Source: Streptomyces sp. OR43 (GTDB taxonomy: Bacteria; Actinomycetota; Actinomycetes; Streptomycetales; Streptomycetaceae). From it: a stretch of 64,000 nt of DNA. The stretch is taken from the NCBI RefSeq assembly GCF_008042275.1, contig NZ_RDBK01000008.1, positions 725,688 to 789,687 of the forward strand, given 5' to 3'. Both the position numbers and the translations under genes were made by a program. Position 1 is the stretch's first letter, and each line of letters begins with the position of its first letter. Below are positions 18,252-26,975 of the stretch, piece by piece. The notes under the pieces were generated by a model, which saw only the letters and a program-made list of their open reading frames with translations, searched no databases and had not been told where the DNA came from.

Positions 18252-19424
18252 ATGTCCGACCGAGCCCTGCAATCGGTGGAACGCCGTCTGCCCACCGAGG
18301 AGTCCAGGCAACTCGTCGCGCTCGTCCGCGACATCGCCCAGCGGGAGATCGTGCCGCGGGCCGCCGAGGAGGAGGACGCGGGCCGTTTCCCGCGTGAGGT
18401 CTTCACCCTGCTCTCCGAGTCCGGCCTGCTCGGCCTGCCCTACGACTCCGTCCACGGAGGCGGGGACCAGCCGTACGAGGTCTACCTCCAGGTCCTCGAA
18501 GAACTCGCCGCCGCCCGGCTCACCGTAGGACTCGGCGTCAGCGTCCACTCCCTCGCCTGCCACGCGGTCGCCGGCTACGGCACCAAGGACCAGCAGGCCG
18601 ACCACCTCCCGGCGATGCTCTCGGGAGGCCTGCTGGGCGCCTACTGCCTTTCGGAGCCCGCCTCGGGCTCCGACGCCGCCTCGCTGCGCACCAAGGCCGT
18701 ACGGGACGGTGAGGACTGGGTCATCACCGGCACCAAGGCCTGGATCACCCACGGCGGCATCGCCGACTTCTACACGGTCCTGGCCCGCACCGGCGTCGAC
18801 GGCCCCCGCGGCATCACCGCCTTCCTCGTCCCCGGCGACGCCGCGGGCCTGAGCGCGGCCGTGCCCGAGAAGAAGATGGGGATGAAGGGCTCGCCCACGG
18901 CCCAGTTGCACTTCGACGGCGTGCGGGTCCCCGACGCGCGCCGGATCGGTGACGAGGGGCAGGGCTTCGCGATCGCCCTGTCCGCGCTCGACTCCGGCCG
19001 GCTGGGCATCGCCGCCTGTGCCATCGGTGTGGCGCAGGCCGCCATGAACGAGGCCGTCGCCTACGCCACCGGGCGCCGGCAGTTCGGCCGCCCCATCGCC
19101 GACTTCCAGGGTCTGCGCTTCATGCTCGCCGACATGGCCACCCAGATCGAGGCGGGCCGCGCGCTCTACCTGGAGGCGGCCCGGCTGCGCGACGCGGGAA
19201 GCCCCTTCTCCCGGCAGGCGGCCATGGCCAAGCTCTTCTGCACGGATGCCGCGATGCGGGTCACCATCGACGCCGTCCAGGTGCTCGGCGGATACGGCTA
19301 CACGCTGGACTTCCCCGTCGAGCGGCTGATGCGCGAGGCGAAGGTGCTGCAGATCGTCGAGGGCACCAACCAGATCCAGCGGATGGTCATCGCCCGCCAC
19401 CTCGCGGGTCCTGAGACGCGCTGA
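18252..19424 (+). CDS. Acyl-CoA dehydrogenase
   Basis: FAD-dependent oxidation of an acyl-CoA to the enoyl-CoA. The 390-aa length is typical. Family signatures are CLSEPASGSDAASL in the FAD/substrate region, WITHGG, and the C-terminal QVLGGYGYTLDFPVERLMRE...IVEGTNQIQ with the catalytic glutamate region. GGGAGGAG lies 12 nt before the ATG. Short-chain specificity is possible but not readable. Its 3' end overlaps a small convergent frame. Confidence 0.92.
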   Translation: MSDRALQSVERRLPTEESRQLVALVRDIAQREIVPRAAEEEDAGRFPREVFTLLSESGLLGLPYDSVHGGGDQPYEVYLQVLEELAAARLTVGLGVSVHSLACHAVAGYGTKDQQADHLPAMLSGGLLGAYCLSEPASGSDAASLRTKAVRDGEDWVITGTKAWITHGGIADFYTVLARTGVDGPRGITAFLVPGDAAGLSAAVPEKKMGMKGSPTAQLHFDGVRVPDARRIGDEGQGFAIALSALDSGRLGIAACAIGVAQAAMNEAVAYATGRRQFGRPIADFQGLRFMLADMATQIEAGRALYLEAARLRDAGSPFSRQAAMAKLFCTDAAMRVTIDAVQVLGGYGYTLDFPVERLMREAKVLQIVEGTNQIQRMVIARHLAGPETR

Positions 19425-19695
19425 CCCGCAGCGGACGGTCCGCCCACACCGGCGTCGTCATGATCCGGTTCCACTCCTGGTCATGGCGGCCCGGCAGCGT
19501 CCTGCCGGTGCTCTCCCAGTGCCGGAGCAGCGCCCGGTAGATGGGCGGATCGGTCGAGTGGGGCCCGGATCGCGGTGCCGGGCGGGGCGTCTGCGACGGC
19601 GTTGTCGGGGCAGGCGGCTGCGGAACCGATTCTTCGGAGGCCGGAGCGGCGAGGCGGCGACGACCGGGGCCGGCCGTGGAATGCAGCAGGGTCAT
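19387..19695 (-). CDS. Small hypothetical protein, convergent overlap
   Basis: A 102-aa frame: the first half is Pro/Ser/Thr-rich and the second half looks like a real domain (PPIYRALLRHWESTGRTLPGRHDQEWNRIM). It overlaps the last 38 nt of the acyl-CoA dehydrogenase gene tail to tail. No clear ribosome site precedes ATG 19695. Not recognised. Confidence 0.5.
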   Translation of the reverse strand: MTLLHSTAGPGRRRLAAPASEESVPQPPAPTTPSQTPRPAPRSGPHSTDPPIYRALLRHWESTGRTLPGRHDQEWNRIMTTPVWADRPLRVSASQDPRGGGR

Positions 19696-19902
19696 GCCGG
19701 GCCAACGGTACGGAGCCGGGCCGGGTCACTGCCCGGCCGATTCGGGCGCCTGTTCGCCAGGTCCTCTTGGCGCGCCGGGCCGGAGCGGCGGCGGACCGCC
19801 CGCATCGCCGCCCCCGGCCGGGGGCGTGGTGCGGCCGGACCGCCCCGGTGCCCTCGGGCCCGTCCGCCGGATCAGGACGGACGGTCCGAGTGCGCGGCGG
19901 TC

Positions 19903-20304
19903 TCAGGCGGCGTCGCGGCGCAGCTGGTGGGGCACCCGGAGCGGGTGCGAGCCGGCACCCCCGGCGTGCGAGAACGGCTGCATCCTCCAGTCGAGCCCCT
20001 GGGGGAGCGTCAGCAGCAGGGCCGTCTCCTGCTCCTGGGCCTCCGCCGTCTCGTCGGCGGGCCGGGCCCCGGACGCGGCGCGGCCGGTCCCGGCACACAC
20101 CGTCAGGACGAACGGGTTCCACGGAGTGGGGCACAGTGCGTGCTCCGGCAGTACGTCCTCGTCCGCCAGGAGCGCGATGGGCTGCGCGCAGTCCGGGCAC
20201 ACGACCCGGTACATCTCGAACGTGTCGTACGCGTCGGGAGCGGTGTCCTCGAAAGGATCAACGGGCTCCGGTTCGGTACGTCCGGTGAGCTTCAGGCTCT
20301 GCAT
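19903..20304 (-). CDS. Hypothetical protein with one CxxC pair
   Basis: The 133-aa protein starts at ATG 20304 behind GGGGGGAA. An acidic N-terminus is followed by YRVVCPDCAQPIALLADEDVLPEHALCPTPW, a half zinc-ribbon-like segment with a third cysteine, then a variable acidic region and a basic tail. Function unknown. It is divergent from the Lrp-type regulator. Confidence 0.7.
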   Translation of the reverse strand: MQSLKLTGRTEPEPVDPFEDTAPDAYDTFEMYRVVCPDCAQPIALLADEDVLPEHALCPTPWNPFVLTVCAGTGRAASGARPADETAEAQEQETALLLTLPQGLDWRMQPFSHAGGAGSHPLRVPHQLRRDAA

Positions 20305-20506
20305 GGGAAATTCCCCCCTCGGGTGGGCCGACAAGGCGCCGCGGCCTCGACCACAGCAAGCACTTCCCGTCGCACATCCGGCGTAACCGTGAGGGGCTCG
20401 GCTACCGGCGCGTAAACCTGTGGCATTCGTCACATGCCGCTCGCAGGTGCCCTTCACTGCCCTCCACGGCTGTGCCTGGACGGCCCGTGGCCATAGATTG
20501 ATCCAT

Positions 20507-20947
20507 ATGGAGGAGCTGGACCGACAAATCGTGGAGTTGCTCGTCAAGGACGGGCGGATGAGCTACACCGACCTGGGCAAGGCCACCGGCCTGTCCACCT
20601 CGGCCGTTCATCAGCGCGTCCGCAGGCTGGAGCAGCGCGGGGTGATCCGGGGCTATGCCGCGGTCGTCGACCCCGAGGCCGTCGGCCTGCCCCTGACCGC
20701 GTTCATCTCGGTCAAGCCCTTCGACCCGAGTGCGCCGGACGACATCGCGGAGCGGCTGGCCGGTGTCCCGGAGCTGGAGGCCTGCCACAGCGTCGCGGGC
20801 GACGAGAACTACATCCTCAAGGTGCGGGTCGCGACCCCGCTGGAGCTGGAGCACCTGCTCACCCGGATCCGGTCGCTCGCCGGCGTCTCCACCCGCACCA
20901 CCGTCGTCCTCTCCACGCCCTACGAGGCGCGCCCGCCGCAGATCTGA
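20507..20947 (+). CDS. Lrp/AsnC-family transcriptional regulator
   Basis: The 146-aa protein has an N-terminal helix-turn-helix (LDRQIVELLVKDGRMSYTDLGKATGLSTSAVHQRVRRLEQRG, residues 4-46 in part) and a C-terminal RAM/ligand-binding domain. Lrp-type proteins sense amino acids. TAGATT at 20494-20499 lies 7 nt before the ATG and there is no ribosome site, so a leaderless mRNA is likely. It may control the amidohydrolase gene that follows, which is inference only. Confidence 0.9.
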   Translation: MEELDRQIVELLVKDGRMSYTDLGKATGLSTSAVHQRVRRLEQRGVIRGYAAVVDPEAVGLPLTAFISVKPFDPSAPDDIAERLAGVPELEACHSVAGDENYILKVRVATPLELEHLLTRIRSLAGVSTRTTVVLSTPYEARPPQI

Positions 20948-21031
20948 CCTCCCCGCCGCCGGCCGCGGGTGAGGCGGCCGTAAGGGGGGTCGCGCACCGC
21001 GCGGGCCCCGGCAGGCGGGAGACTGGTCCTC

Positions 21032-22672
21032 ATGACCGAGAGCACCGCCCCCCAGAGCGAACACCGCACCGTGCTGCTGCGCGGTGGAGACGTCCACAGC
21101 CCCGCCGACCCCTTCGCGACCGCCATGGTCGTCGAACGGGGCCATGTCGCCTGGGTGGGGTCGGAAGGAGCCGCCGACGCCTTCGCGAGCGGCGTCGACG
21201 ACGTGATCGACCTCGACGGGGCCCTGGTCACCCCCGCGTTCACCGACGCACACGTCCACACCACGTCGACCGGTCTGGCCCTCACCGGCCTCGACCTCTC
21301 CGGCGCGGCCACCCTCCCCGAGGCCCTCGGCCTCGTGCGGTCGTACGTGGCGGCGCACCCCGCCGACCGGGTGGTCCTGGGGCACGGCTGGGACGCCACG
21401 CGCTGGCCCGAGCAGCGCCCGCCCACGCGCGCCGAGCTGGACGCGGCGGCGGACGGGCGGGCCGTCTATCTGCCCCGCGTCGACGTGCACTCGGCGGTCG
21501 TCAGCACCGCGCTGCTCGATCTCGTCCCCCAGGCCGCCTCCCTGGACGGCTACCGGCCCGACGCGCCGCTGACGGGCGCCGCCCACCACGCGGTGCGCGC
21601 GGCCGCCCACGGAGCCGTCTCGCCGCGGCAGCGTGCCGGTGCCCAGCGCGCCGCGCTGGCCCACGCGGCGTCCCTCGGGATCGGGACCGTCCACGAGTGC
21701 GGCGGCCCGGACATCTCCGACGAGGAGGACTTCATCTCGCTGCTGAAGCTGGCGGCCGGGGAGCGGGGGCCGCGCGTCTTCGGCTACTGGGCCGAACAGG
21801 TCGGCGACGAGAAGGACGCCCGGCGCATCAGGGAGCTCGGGGCGGTGGGCGCGGCGGGAGACCTCTTCGTCGACGGGTCGCTCGGCTCCCACACCGCCTG
21901 CCTCCACGAGCCCTACGCCGACGCGCCGGTCACGGGCGCCGCGCACCTGGACGCCGCGCAGATCGCCGCCCATGTCGCCGCCTGCACCGAGGCCGGGCTC
22001 CAGGCAGGCTTCCACGCCATCGGCGACGCGGCACTCACCGCCGTCGTCCAGGGCGTCAGGGCGGCGGCCGGGAAGGTCGGCCTCGGCCGGGTCCGGGCCG
22101 CCAGGCACCGCGTCGAGCACGCGGAGATGCTCACCCCCGAAACGGTCGCCGCATTTGCCGAGCTGGGCCTCACCGCCTCCGTCCAGCCCGCCTTCGACGC
22201 CGCCTGGGGCGGTGAGGAGGGCATGTACGCCCGCCGGCTGGGTGCCGCGCGGGCGAGGACCCTCAACCCGTACGCGGCGCTCCTGCGGGCCGGTGTGCCC
22301 CTCGCGTTCGGCTCCGACAGCCCCGTGACCCCGCTGGACCCGTGGGGGACGGTGCGGGCCGCGGCTTTCCATCAGACGCTCGAGCACCGGATCTCGGTCC
22401 GGGCCGGCTTCACCGCCCATACCCGGGGCGGCTGGCGGGCGGTCGGGCGTGACGACGCGGGCACCCTGGTGCCCGGAGCCCCGGCCGACTACGCGGTCTG
22501 GCGCACCGAGGAGCTGGTGGTCCAGGCCCCGGACGACCGGGTGGCGCGCTGGTCGACGGATCCCCGGTCGGGAACGCCCGGTCTGCCCGACCTCAGCCCC
22601 GGTGGCGACCTCCCGGTCTGCCTGCGCACCGTTGTCTTCGGACAAACTGTCTACGTACGGCCGAACGAGTGA
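21032..22672 (+). CDS. Amidohydrolase family protein (YtcJ-like)
   Basis: The 546-aa metal-dependent hydrolase has the N-terminal metal motif FTDAHVHTTSTG, a mid-protein HECGGPD, GFHAIGDAA, and the late FGSDSPVTPLDPW of the YtcJ/NfdA amidohydrolase group. The size fits that group. It is probably cytoplasmic and hydrolyses an N-acyl or formamide bond; the substrate cannot be told from sequence. It starts at ATG 21032 with no strong ribosome site. Confidence 0.85.
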   Translation: MTESTAPQSEHRTVLLRGGDVHSPADPFATAMVVERGHVAWVGSEGAADAFASGVDDVIDLDGALVTPAFTDAHVHTTSTGLALTGLDLSGAATLPEALGLVRSYVAAHPADRVVLGHGWDATRWPEQRPPTRAELDAAADGRAVYLPRVDVHSAVVSTALLDLVPQAASLDGYRPDAPLTGAAHHAVRAAAHGAVSPRQRAGAQRAALAHAASLGIGTVHECGGPDISDEEDFISLLKLAAGERGPRVFGYWAEQVGDEKDARRIRELGAVGAAGDLFVDGSLGSHTACLHEPYADAPVTGAAHLDAAQIAAHVAACTEAGLQAGFHAIGDAALTAVVQGVRAAAGKVGLGRVRAARHRVEHAEMLTPETVAAFAELGLTASVQPAFDAAWGGEEGMYARRLGAARARTLNPYAALLRAGVPLAFGSDSPVTPLDPWGTVRAAAFHQTLEHRISVRAGFTAHTRGGWRAVGRDDAGTLVPGAPADYAVWRTEELVVQAPDDRVARWSTDPRSGTPGLPDLSPGGDLPVCLRTVVFGQTVYVRPNE

Positions 22673-23199
22673 CGTGCGGACATTTCGTACCGCCGATCGA
22701 AGGCGGCCCCGTTCTGCCACGACCTGGGGATCTTCGGGACTGACCAGGCAAGTTCGGTAAACGATGCAGGTCAGGCAACTATTGACAGAATGCGCCCACT
22801 GGCCGGTAGGTTCGGCCAGGTCCACCACAGGACGTCCGACCGGTTAAACCTCCACGCAGTCGTCGAACGCCGCTGGGTCATGGGGTGGTGTGCCGCACCG
22901 GCGCACCACCACTGACAGCCAGGTTCAGCGCCCGCGCCTCGGGGGCGAGGGAAGGTTTCAGCCGGGCGGAGGGTGTGACCCGGGTGGGGCCCGGACGTTC
23001 AGTAGACAACGGCTCTAGGTCGACCCGCAGCCGGCGGGTCCCAGGTCGGCCCGAAGGGCGCCGGGCCCCCATCCGCAGTTCTGTCCGCACTTCCGTGCTT
23101 CTGTCCGCCGCCGTCCCCCACGCCGCCCGACCGGGTCGGTCTGGGCACGTGCCGCGCTCGATATGGTGTGCATCTGCGTACGGACTTAAGGGGCAGTAA
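22673..23199. other. 527-nt intergenic region with candidate operator
   Basis: No convincing gene. TTGACA (22782) and TAGGTT (22807) are possible -35/-10 boxes, with a long 19-nt spacer. TGGCCG-N7-CGGCCA (22800-22818) overlaps the -10 as an operator-like inverted repeat. A second -10-like TATGGT lies at 23162, near the ppm1 start. The open frame at 22885-23199 has non-coding composition. Confidence 0.4.
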
Positions 23200-23967
23200 G
23201 TGAACGACGGCGGTCAGAGGCGATACGGCCCGCTCGGCAGAGCATTGGTGATCATTCCGACCTACAACGAGGCCGAGAACATCAAGCCGATCGTCAGCCG
23301 GGTGCGCGCCGCCGTGCCGGAGGCTGACATCCTGGTCGCCGACGACAACAGTCCGGACGGCACCGGCAAGCTCGCCGATGAGATCGCCGCGACGGACGAC
23401 CAGGTCCACGTGCTGCACCGCAAGGGCAAGGAGGGGCTCGGCGCCGCCTACCTCGCCGGTTTCCGCTGGGGCATGGACCACGACTACGGCGTGCTCGTCG
23501 AGATGGACGCCGACGGCTCCCACCAGCCCGAGGAGCTGCCACGCCTGCTCACCGCGCTCAAGGGCGCCGACCTCGTGCTCGGCTCCCGCTGGGTCCCCGG
23601 CGGGCGGGTGGTCAACTGGCCCAAGTCGCGCGAGATGATCTCCCGCGGTGGCAGCACGTACTCCCGGCTGATGCTCGGACTGCAGACGCGCGACGTGACC
23701 GGCGGCTACCGGGCTTTCCGCACCGAGACGCTGCAGGGCATCGGCCTGGACGAGGTCGCCTCGCAGGGCTACTGCTTCCAGGTCGACCTGGCCCGCCGGG
23801 CGATCGAGGCCGGCTTCCATGTCGTCGAGGTCCCGATCACCTTCGTGGACCGGGAGGTCGGTGACTCCAAGATGAGCCGCGACATCCTGGTCGAGGCGCT
23901 CTGGCGCGTGACCGCGTGGGGTGTCACCACGCGTACGAACCGGGCGCTCGGCCGCAGGAACCCCTGA
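23200..23967 (+). CDS. ppm1: Polyprenol monophosphomannose synthase
   Basis: Transfers mannose from GDP-mannose to polyprenol phosphate, the donor for periplasmic protein O-mannosylation by Pmt. The 255-aa GT2 catalytic domain has VIIPTYNEAENI, LVADDNSPDGTG, the DAD metal motif in EMDADGSHQPEE, and the acceptor-side GGYRAFR. No membrane domain is fused, as in Streptomyces Ppm1. GTG start with AAGGGG upstream. In S. coelicolor the orthologue is needed for phiC31 infection. fxsA follows. Confidence 0.92.
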   Translation: MNDGGQRRYGPLGRALVIIPTYNEAENIKPIVSRVRAAVPEADILVADDNSPDGTGKLADEIAATDDQVHVLHRKGKEGLGAAYLAGFRWGMDHDYGVLVEMDADGSHQPEELPRLLTALKGADLVLGSRWVPGGRVVNWPKSREMISRGGSTYSRLMLGLQTRDVTGGYRAFRTETLQGIGLDEVASQGYCFQVDLARRAIEAGFHVVEVPITFVDREVGDSKMSRDILVEALWRVTAWGVTTRTNRALGRRNP

Positions 23968-24036
23968 CCCCGGATCCGGGCGGTCACCGTCACCCCGCTT
24001 ACCCCGTCCGGACGCCGGCCCAGGCACACTGGGGAC

Positions 24037-24609
24037 ATGACGACCGGCACACCGCCCCCGACCGCCCGCAAGCGCTCGCGCGCCCGGACCTTCGTACCCC
24101 TCGCCATCGCCGCCTGGGCGGTGCTGGAGATCTGGCTGCTCACCGTGGTGGCGGACGTGGCGGGCGGGTTCACCGTGCTGCTGCTCCTGGCGGCGGGGGT
24201 CGTCCTCGGCGCCGTGGTGATGAAGCGGGCCGGCCGCCGCGCCTTCCGCAATCTCACCGAGACGCTCCAGCAGATGCCCGGACAGCCGGGGGCCGACGGG
24301 TCGCCCGCGCCGTCGAGTACCCGGGGCAACGGCTTCCTGATGCTCGCCGGTCTCCTGATCATGATTCCGGGGATGATCTCGGACGTGGCCGGACTGCTGC
24401 TTCTGGTGCCGCCGGTCCGGTCGGCGCTCAGCAGGTACGCCGAGCGTTCACTGGAACGGCGGATGAGGACCGCCGGGCCCGGCAGCCTCTCGGACGCCTT
24501 CCAGCAGGCCCGCATGCACCGCCCTGACGGAAAGGTCGTCCAGGGCGAGGTCATCCGCGAGGAGCCCTCCCGCCCGGACGACACCCCGCGCCCGCCGCTG
24601 ACGCCGTGA
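24037..24609 (+). CDS. fxsA: FxsA-family membrane protein
   Basis: The 190-aa protein has three to four membrane helices (about 22-62 and 104-135) and the conserved FLMLAGLLIMIPGMISDVAGLLLLVPPVR segment of FxsA. Loss or overproduction of E. coli FxsA alters exclusion of phage T7 by F plasmid; the biochemical role is unknown. The C-terminal tail is Pro/Arg-rich and cytoplasmic. It starts at ATG 24037. Confidence 0.87.
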   Translation: MTTGTPPPTARKRSRARTFVPLAIAAWAVLEIWLLTVVADVAGGFTVLLLLAAGVVLGAVVMKRAGRRAFRNLTETLQQMPGQPGADGSPAPSSTRGNGFLMLAGLLIMIPGMISDVAGLLLLVPPVRSALSRYAERSLERRMRTAGPGSLSDAFQQARMHRPDGKVVQGEVIREEPSRPDDTPRPPLTP

Positions 24610-24786
24610 CGGTGCCCGGCAAGTGAGCCGGTGACTCCTCGGCGGAGTCCGGCCATGTCACGGTGGGTGTGGCCCTGTCGAGCCCGTCCGGCGGCTGAGG
24701 GCCTCCTTGGCGGCGGCCGACGTGGCGAGTCGAGCACCACCGGGCCGGGCCGAGCCCGGGGCCAAGGAGACAGCCCGAGCCCGGTA

Positions 24787-24846
24787 GCGGGCCGCCCAAG
24801 GCCCACGCAATGAGCTGCAGCCCGCCCAAGACCCGGGCAAAGAGCC
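24787..24846. repeat. Two imperfect 30-bp tandem repeats
   Basis: 24787-24816 and 24817-24846 match at about 22 of 30 positions (core GCCCAAG ... GCAA..GAGC). They abut the rbpA terminator. Function unknown. Confidence 0.5.
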
Positions 24847-24885
24847 GCGGGCCGCGACACACAAGGTGTCGCGGCCCGCGGCTCT
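24841..24885 (-). terminator. 20-bp hairpin terminator of rbpA
   Basis: Positions 24841-24860 and 24866-24885 are perfect 20-bp complements around a 5-nt loop. On the minus strand the stem is followed by TTTGCCC. It lies 22 nt past the rbpA stop. Confidence 0.88.
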
Positions 24886-24907
24886 GTCTCTATGCGTGCT
24901 TACGCGG

Positions 24908-25282
24908 TCAGGCAGACTTCCTGCTGTCCCGCGGATGCACGGCGATATTCATGGCGCCGGAGCGCAGAACCGCCAGCCTCTCGGCCAGCACCTCTTCCAG
25001 CTCCTCGCGTGTGCGCCGCTCCATGAGCATGTCCCAGTGCGTACGCGCAGGCTTGCCCTTCTTCTCCTCGGGGCCATCCCCGTCCACCAGGAGTGCCTGG
25101 GCGCCACACGCCTTGCACTCCCACTCCGGCGGAATTTCCGCCTCTACCGAGAACGGCATCTCAAATCGATGTCCGTTCTGGCATGCGTACTCCACCGCCT
25201 GGCGCGGGGCCAGATCGATGCCGCGGTCCGTCTCGTAGCTGGTAACCACGAGTCGCGTGCCGCGGAGAGCTCGCTCACTCAT
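24908..25282 (-). CDS. rbpA: RNA polymerase-binding protein RbpA
   Basis: Actinobacterial RNA polymerase accessory protein that binds the principal sigma factor and stabilises the open complex. The 124-aa protein has the RbpA core domain with the cysteine set YACQNGH...WECKACG and the C-terminal sigma-interaction segment with THWDMLMERRTREELEEVL. It starts at ATG 25282 behind GGGAGG. A SigR-type promoter lies 60-90 nt upstream, consistent with its known induction by thiol stress. Confidence 0.97.
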   Translation of the reverse strand: MSERALRGTRLVVTSYETDRGIDLAPRQAVEYACQNGHRFEMPFSVEAEIPPEWECKACGAQALLVDGDGPEEKKGKPARTHWDMLMERRTREELEEVLAERLAVLRSGAMNIAVHPRDSRKSA

Positions 25283-25342
25283 GAATCGTGCCTCCCGGGC
25301 TTGTCGCCCACAGGACAAATGTCGCTGTCGTCGTCATCCGGT

Positions 25343-25370
25343 CAACGACCGGTCGGCGGCAAAGATTCCC
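25343..25370 (-). promoter_or_regulatory. SigR-type promoter of rbpA
   Basis: On the minus strand GGGAAT (25370-25365), an 18-nt spacer and GTTG (25346-25343) match the SigR consensus GGGAAT-N18-GTT exactly. rbpA is an established SigR target in S. coelicolor. Confidence 0.88.
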
Positions 25371-25556
25371 GTTGCCGGTCATGCGTCGCCCGTCGTGCCG
25401 CTGCTTTTTCAGGTTTGCGAGTGTTGAAGTACCCGCCAATGCCCGGTTTGTCACATCTGGCGGAAGGTGTCACCCAACGGTTTGGATGCTTCCACTCGCA
25501 GTAACGGTCCTCCGGGCAGGCCAAAGGCGTACACTACCGGCCTTTCACTTCAACGT

Positions 25557-26930
25557 CTAAATCCGTTCGGGAACAGGGTTGCCGGCGGCGGCCACGGCCT
25601 GCCGTACCGGCACGCTCGCCAGCAGCACGGAACCGACCACGAAGAACACCACCAACGAGATGATCGCATCCCGGTAACTGCCGGTCAGCTGGTACGCGAG
25701 CCCGAACACCAATGGCCCCAGCCAGCTCAGTCCGCGGTCGCTCATCTCGTACGCGGAGAAGTACTCCGCCTCCTTGCCGCGCGGCACCAGATGCGAGTAG
25801 AGGGACCGGGACAGCGCCTGGCTACCGCCCAGGACCAGACCGATCGCCGCGGCCAGCGCGTAGAAGAAGACCGGCGAGCCGGCGGGCAGGAAATAGCCGG
25901 CGACGAGGATCAGCGTCCAGACCACGAGTGACCCGAGAATCGTGTGCTTCGCCCCGTACGCCCGGGCCATGCGTCCCATGCCGAGCGCCCCGGCGACCGC
26001 CAGCACCTGGACCAGCAGTACCGCCGTGATCAGCGTCGTCTGGCTCAGGCCCAGCTCCTCGGAGCCGTACACGGACGCCTGCGAGATGACGGTCTGCACG
26101 CCGTCGTTGTAGACGAGGTACGCCAGCAGGAAGGAGAGTGTCAGCGGGTGGCGGCGCATGTCGCGCAGGGTCGCCCTCAGCTGCCGCCAGCCGGATCCGA
26201 CCGCCTGGCCGCCGGCCTGTTCCGTGTGCCGGTCGCGCAGCCGGCGCAGCGGAATGATGGTGAAGGCGCCCCACCACACACCGGCCGACGCAAGGCAGAT
26301 CCGCACGGCGTCCGGCTCGGAGAGACCGAAGGAGTCGTGGCCCGTGTACAGGACCAGGTTGAGGACGAGGACCAGCGCCCCGGACGTGTAGCCGAACGCC
26401 CAGCCGCGGGAGGAGACCGCGTCCCGTTCGTCGGGCTCCGCGATCTGCGGCAGATAGGCGTTGTAGAGCACCATCGACACGGAGATCGAGGCGTTGGCCA
26501 CGATGAGCAGGAGGACGCCGAGCAGATAGCGGTCCCCGTCCAGGAAGAACATCGCGGCCGTCGCGGTCGCGCCCGTGTACGCCGCCGCCGCGAGCAGCGG
26601 CTTCTTACGGCCCGTACGGTCGGCGGCCGCACCCACGATCGGCATCAGGATCACGGCGACGACGAGGGAGGCCGAGACCGCGTACGCGAACAGCGACCCG
26701 GCCCGGACCGGCACCCCGAGCGGATGGACGTATCCGTCGGCGTCGGCGGCGGCCTTGGCGACCGACGTCAGATACGGCCCGAGGAACACCGTGAGGACGC
26801 TCGTCGAGTACACGGAGCAGGCGAAGTCGTAGAAGTACCAGCCACGCTGTTCACGGCGCCGCTCGCCGGGGCCTTCCGGCCCGGTTGTCCTGTCCGCCGG
26901 CTCGGCCGTGTCCGCGGTCTCGGCGCTCAT
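25557..26930 (-). CDS. MFS transporter of the UMF1/Atg22-like family
   Basis: The 457-aa protein has about 12 membrane helices. The motif RGWYFYDFACSVYSTSVLTVFLGPYL near the start and the GGSQALSRSLYSHLVPRGKEAEYFSAYEM block (about 360-390) are characteristic of UMF1/Atg22-like transporters. Yeast Atg22 exports amino acids from the vacuole; the bacterial substrate is unknown. It sits between rbpA and the glycerophosphodiesterase gene. Confidence 0.88.
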   Translation of the reverse strand: MSAETADTAEPADRTTGPEGPGERRREQRGWYFYDFACSVYSTSVLTVFLGPYLTSVAKAAADADGYVHPLGVPVRAGSLFAYAVSASLVVAVILMPIVGAAADRTGRKKPLLAAAAYTGATATAAMFFLDGDRYLLGVLLLIVANASISVSMVLYNAYLPQIAEPDERDAVSSRGWAFGYTSGALVLVLNLVLYTGHDSFGLSEPDAVRICLASAGVWWGAFTIIPLRRLRDRHTEQAGGQAVGSGWRQLRATLRDMRRHPLTLSFLLAYLVYNDGVQTVISQASVYGSEELGLSQTTLITAVLLVQVLAVAGALGMGRMARAYGAKHTILGSLVVWTLILVAGYFLPAGSPVFFYALAAAIGLVLGGSQALSRSLYSHLVPRGKEAEYFSAYEMSDRGLSWLGPLVFGLAYQLTGSYRDAIISLVVFFVVGSVLLASVPVRQAVAAAGNPVPERI

Positions 26931-26975
26931 GGCGCACCCCTCGTCTCTCCCCGTGAAGACGTCGCCGGGCCCGCG

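Noticed and set aside
22885..23199. 104-aa plus-strand frame just before ppm1
   Set aside because: Arg/Ser/Gly-rich composition and no ribosome site; the end abutting the ppm1 start is likely chance.
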